This document shows positions 63,158 to 64,000 of a stretch of 64,000 bases of DNA, piece after piece. Origin of the DNA: Amycolatopsis balhimycina FH 1894 (GTDB taxonomy: Bacteria; Actinomycetota; Actinomycetes; Mycobacteriales; Pseudonocardiaceae). Made by a program: the position numbers and the translations under genes. The notes under the pieces are model-generated. The model did no database searches. It was not told where the DNA came from and saw nothing but the letters and a program-made list of their open reading frames with translations. Where the stretch lies: contig NZ_KB913037.1 in assembly GCF_000384295.1 (NCBI RefSeq), forward strand, positions 2,027,975 to 2,091,974. Reading direction: 5' to 3'. Position 1 is the first letter of the stretch, and every line of letters begins with the position of its first letter.

Positions 63158-63998
63158 CGAGGAACCCCACAACCTCGGAGACGAACTGCCGGTGGTGCTG
63201 GAAGACGCCGCCGTGCCCGGAGTTGGGGTAAATCCTCAGCCGGGCGTTGGGGATCCGGCGGGCCATGTCGGTGGAGTTGCTGCTCGCGACCATGAGGTCG
63301 TGATCGCCATTGGCGACGAAGACCGGCTGGGTGATCACTGAGAGGTCGTCGGGTTGGTCCAGTCCGGCCACGCGGATGGCCTTCACCTGCGCGCGTCGAG
63401 CCTGCAGGGAGATCTTTTTGTCGCGATTGTGGGTGCGTTCCTTGAGCCGGGCGAGGTAGTCCTTCGCGGCCCGCTTGCCCTCGGCGTCGCGCGGGAAGAA
63501 CAGGAATGTCTTGGCGTCTTTCAGGGTGAGCGCGGACTTGGCATAGGCCTTGACCACGACCTTGTTGATCTCTTTGATGCCGCCGCCTCCGCGGGGGCCG
63601 GTGCCGGCCAGGACCATCCGGCGTATGAGTTCGGGTGCCTGCAGGACCACCATCTGGGCGACTCCGCCGCCGAGGGAGAACCCGAGGAGGTCGACCTGCT
63701 GGAGTCCCATCGCCCGGATGAAGGCGATGGCATCGCGGCCCATCTCCTCGACGGTGTCCGGCACGGATCCTCCGGACGCGCCGACCCCGCGGTTGTCGAA
63801 CGCGATCACCCGGCGATGGCCGGCGATGCCGTCGATGACCCTGGGGTCCCAGTCATCAAGGACAGCCATCAGGTGGTGCAGGAACACCACCGGAACGCCC
63901 CCAGCCGGACCGAGCTCCCGGTACGCGAACGGCACCCCGCCGACGTCGATCGTGCGGGTGGGCACGTCGACCCACGTCATGCTCTTCGTCGTCTTCAT
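63150..63998 (-). CDS. Alpha/beta hydrolase, paralogue of the one at 22297
   Basis: A 282-residue hydrolase starting at the ATG ending at 63998 (or MTWVDV six codons later). Landmarks are FAYRELGPAGGVPVVFLHHL, RVIAFDNRGVGAS, nucleophile LLGFSLGGGVAQMVVLQAPE (Ser near residue 107), acid in NGDHDLMVASSNS and histidine in YPNSGHGGVFQHH. It matches the 22297 gene block by block, for example ITQPVFVANGDHD versus IRQPVLVANGDHD. It overlaps the start of the frameshifted SDR by eight bases, so they form an operon. The substrate is unknown. Confidence 0.88.
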   Translation of the reverse strand: MKTTKSMTWVDVPTRTIDVGGVPFAYRELGPAGGVPVVFLHHLMAVLDDWDPRVIDGIAGHRRVIAFDNRGVGASGGSVPDTVEEMGRDAIAFIRAMGLQQVDLLGFSLGGGVAQMVVLQAPELIRRMVLAGTGPRGGGGIKEINKVVVKAYAKSALTLKDAKTFLFFPRDAEGKRAAKDYLARLKERTHNRDKKISLQARRAQVKAIRVAGLDQPDDLSVITQPVFVANGDHDLMVASSNSTDMARRIPNARLRIYPNSGHGGVFQHHRQFVSEVVGFLDA

Positions 63999-64000
63999 CT

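Overview
The window is a GC-rich actinobacterial chromosome segment with strong G/C bias at third codon positions, many GTG starts, GGAGG-type ribosome sites and an unusually high number of one-component regulators. Gene content (LAL-type LuxR giants, DUF3040, LtrA, YceI, NmrA-like reductases, CGNR and MmyB-like regulators, Tn554-type recombinase) fits a Pseudonocardiaceae-like soil actinomycete, Amycolatopsis or a close relative. This is an inference from family content; no rRNA or other marker gene is present. I saw no tRNA, rRNA or CRISPR array.

Region 1 (1-16.6 kb) is mostly intact: YceI and NmrA-like proteins, a succinate dehydrogenase/aspartate oxidase-type flavoprotein, two paralogous LAL regulators of about 920 residues flanking DUF3040 and universal stress proteins, a CBS-pair protein, a tightly overlapping four-gene operon (glycosyltransferase, membrane protein, membrane-anchored hydrolase-like protein, ECF sigma factor), a ferritin-like protein, LtrA and a cupin.

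Region 2 (16.5-41 kb) mixes intact regulator/enzyme pairs with decaying genes. It holds a radical SAM/SPASM gene with two in-frame internal deletions beside two small frames. It also holds a small catabolic cluster (quinone-oxidoreductase-like protein, TetR, acyl-CoA ligase tail, two alpha/beta hydrolases, broken CurA-like reductase, broken SDR) and LysR, TetR and GntR units with NmrA-like, SDR, amidohydrolase, SnoaL-like, darcynin and OsmC partners. A TetR / SRPBCC-like / unknown-protein module occurs twice, each copy damaged in the part that the other keeps.

Region 3 (41-56.1 kb) has two further NmrA-like reductases, a DJ-1/PfpI protein, esterases, a doubly truncated copper-type P-type ATPase, Cys-rich small proteins, a nucleotidyltransferase of less GC-rich sequence, a Gfo/Idh/MocA oxidoreductase, an MmyB-like regulator with an inverted-repeat operator, and a dense patch of gene scraps (Tn554-type recombinase, DUF6262, CoiA-like, aldehyde dehydrogenase, IS3, IS5 and ISL3 remnants).

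Region 4 (56.1-64 kb) is a second catabolic cluster that mirrors the one at 19-24.5 kb: SDR, TetR remnant, intact TetR, acyl-CoA ligase, two alpha/beta hydrolases and a frameshifted SDR. It carries a complete IS256-family element with 29-bp terminal inverted repeats and an 8-bp target duplication. The two clusters share a TetR protein type and a 16-bp operator (AGATTATGACCATACT and variants) upstream of at least four transcription units. The most interesting signal here is a dispersed, TetR-controlled hydrolase / acyl-CoA ligase / SDR regulon in partly duplicated, partly decayed form.
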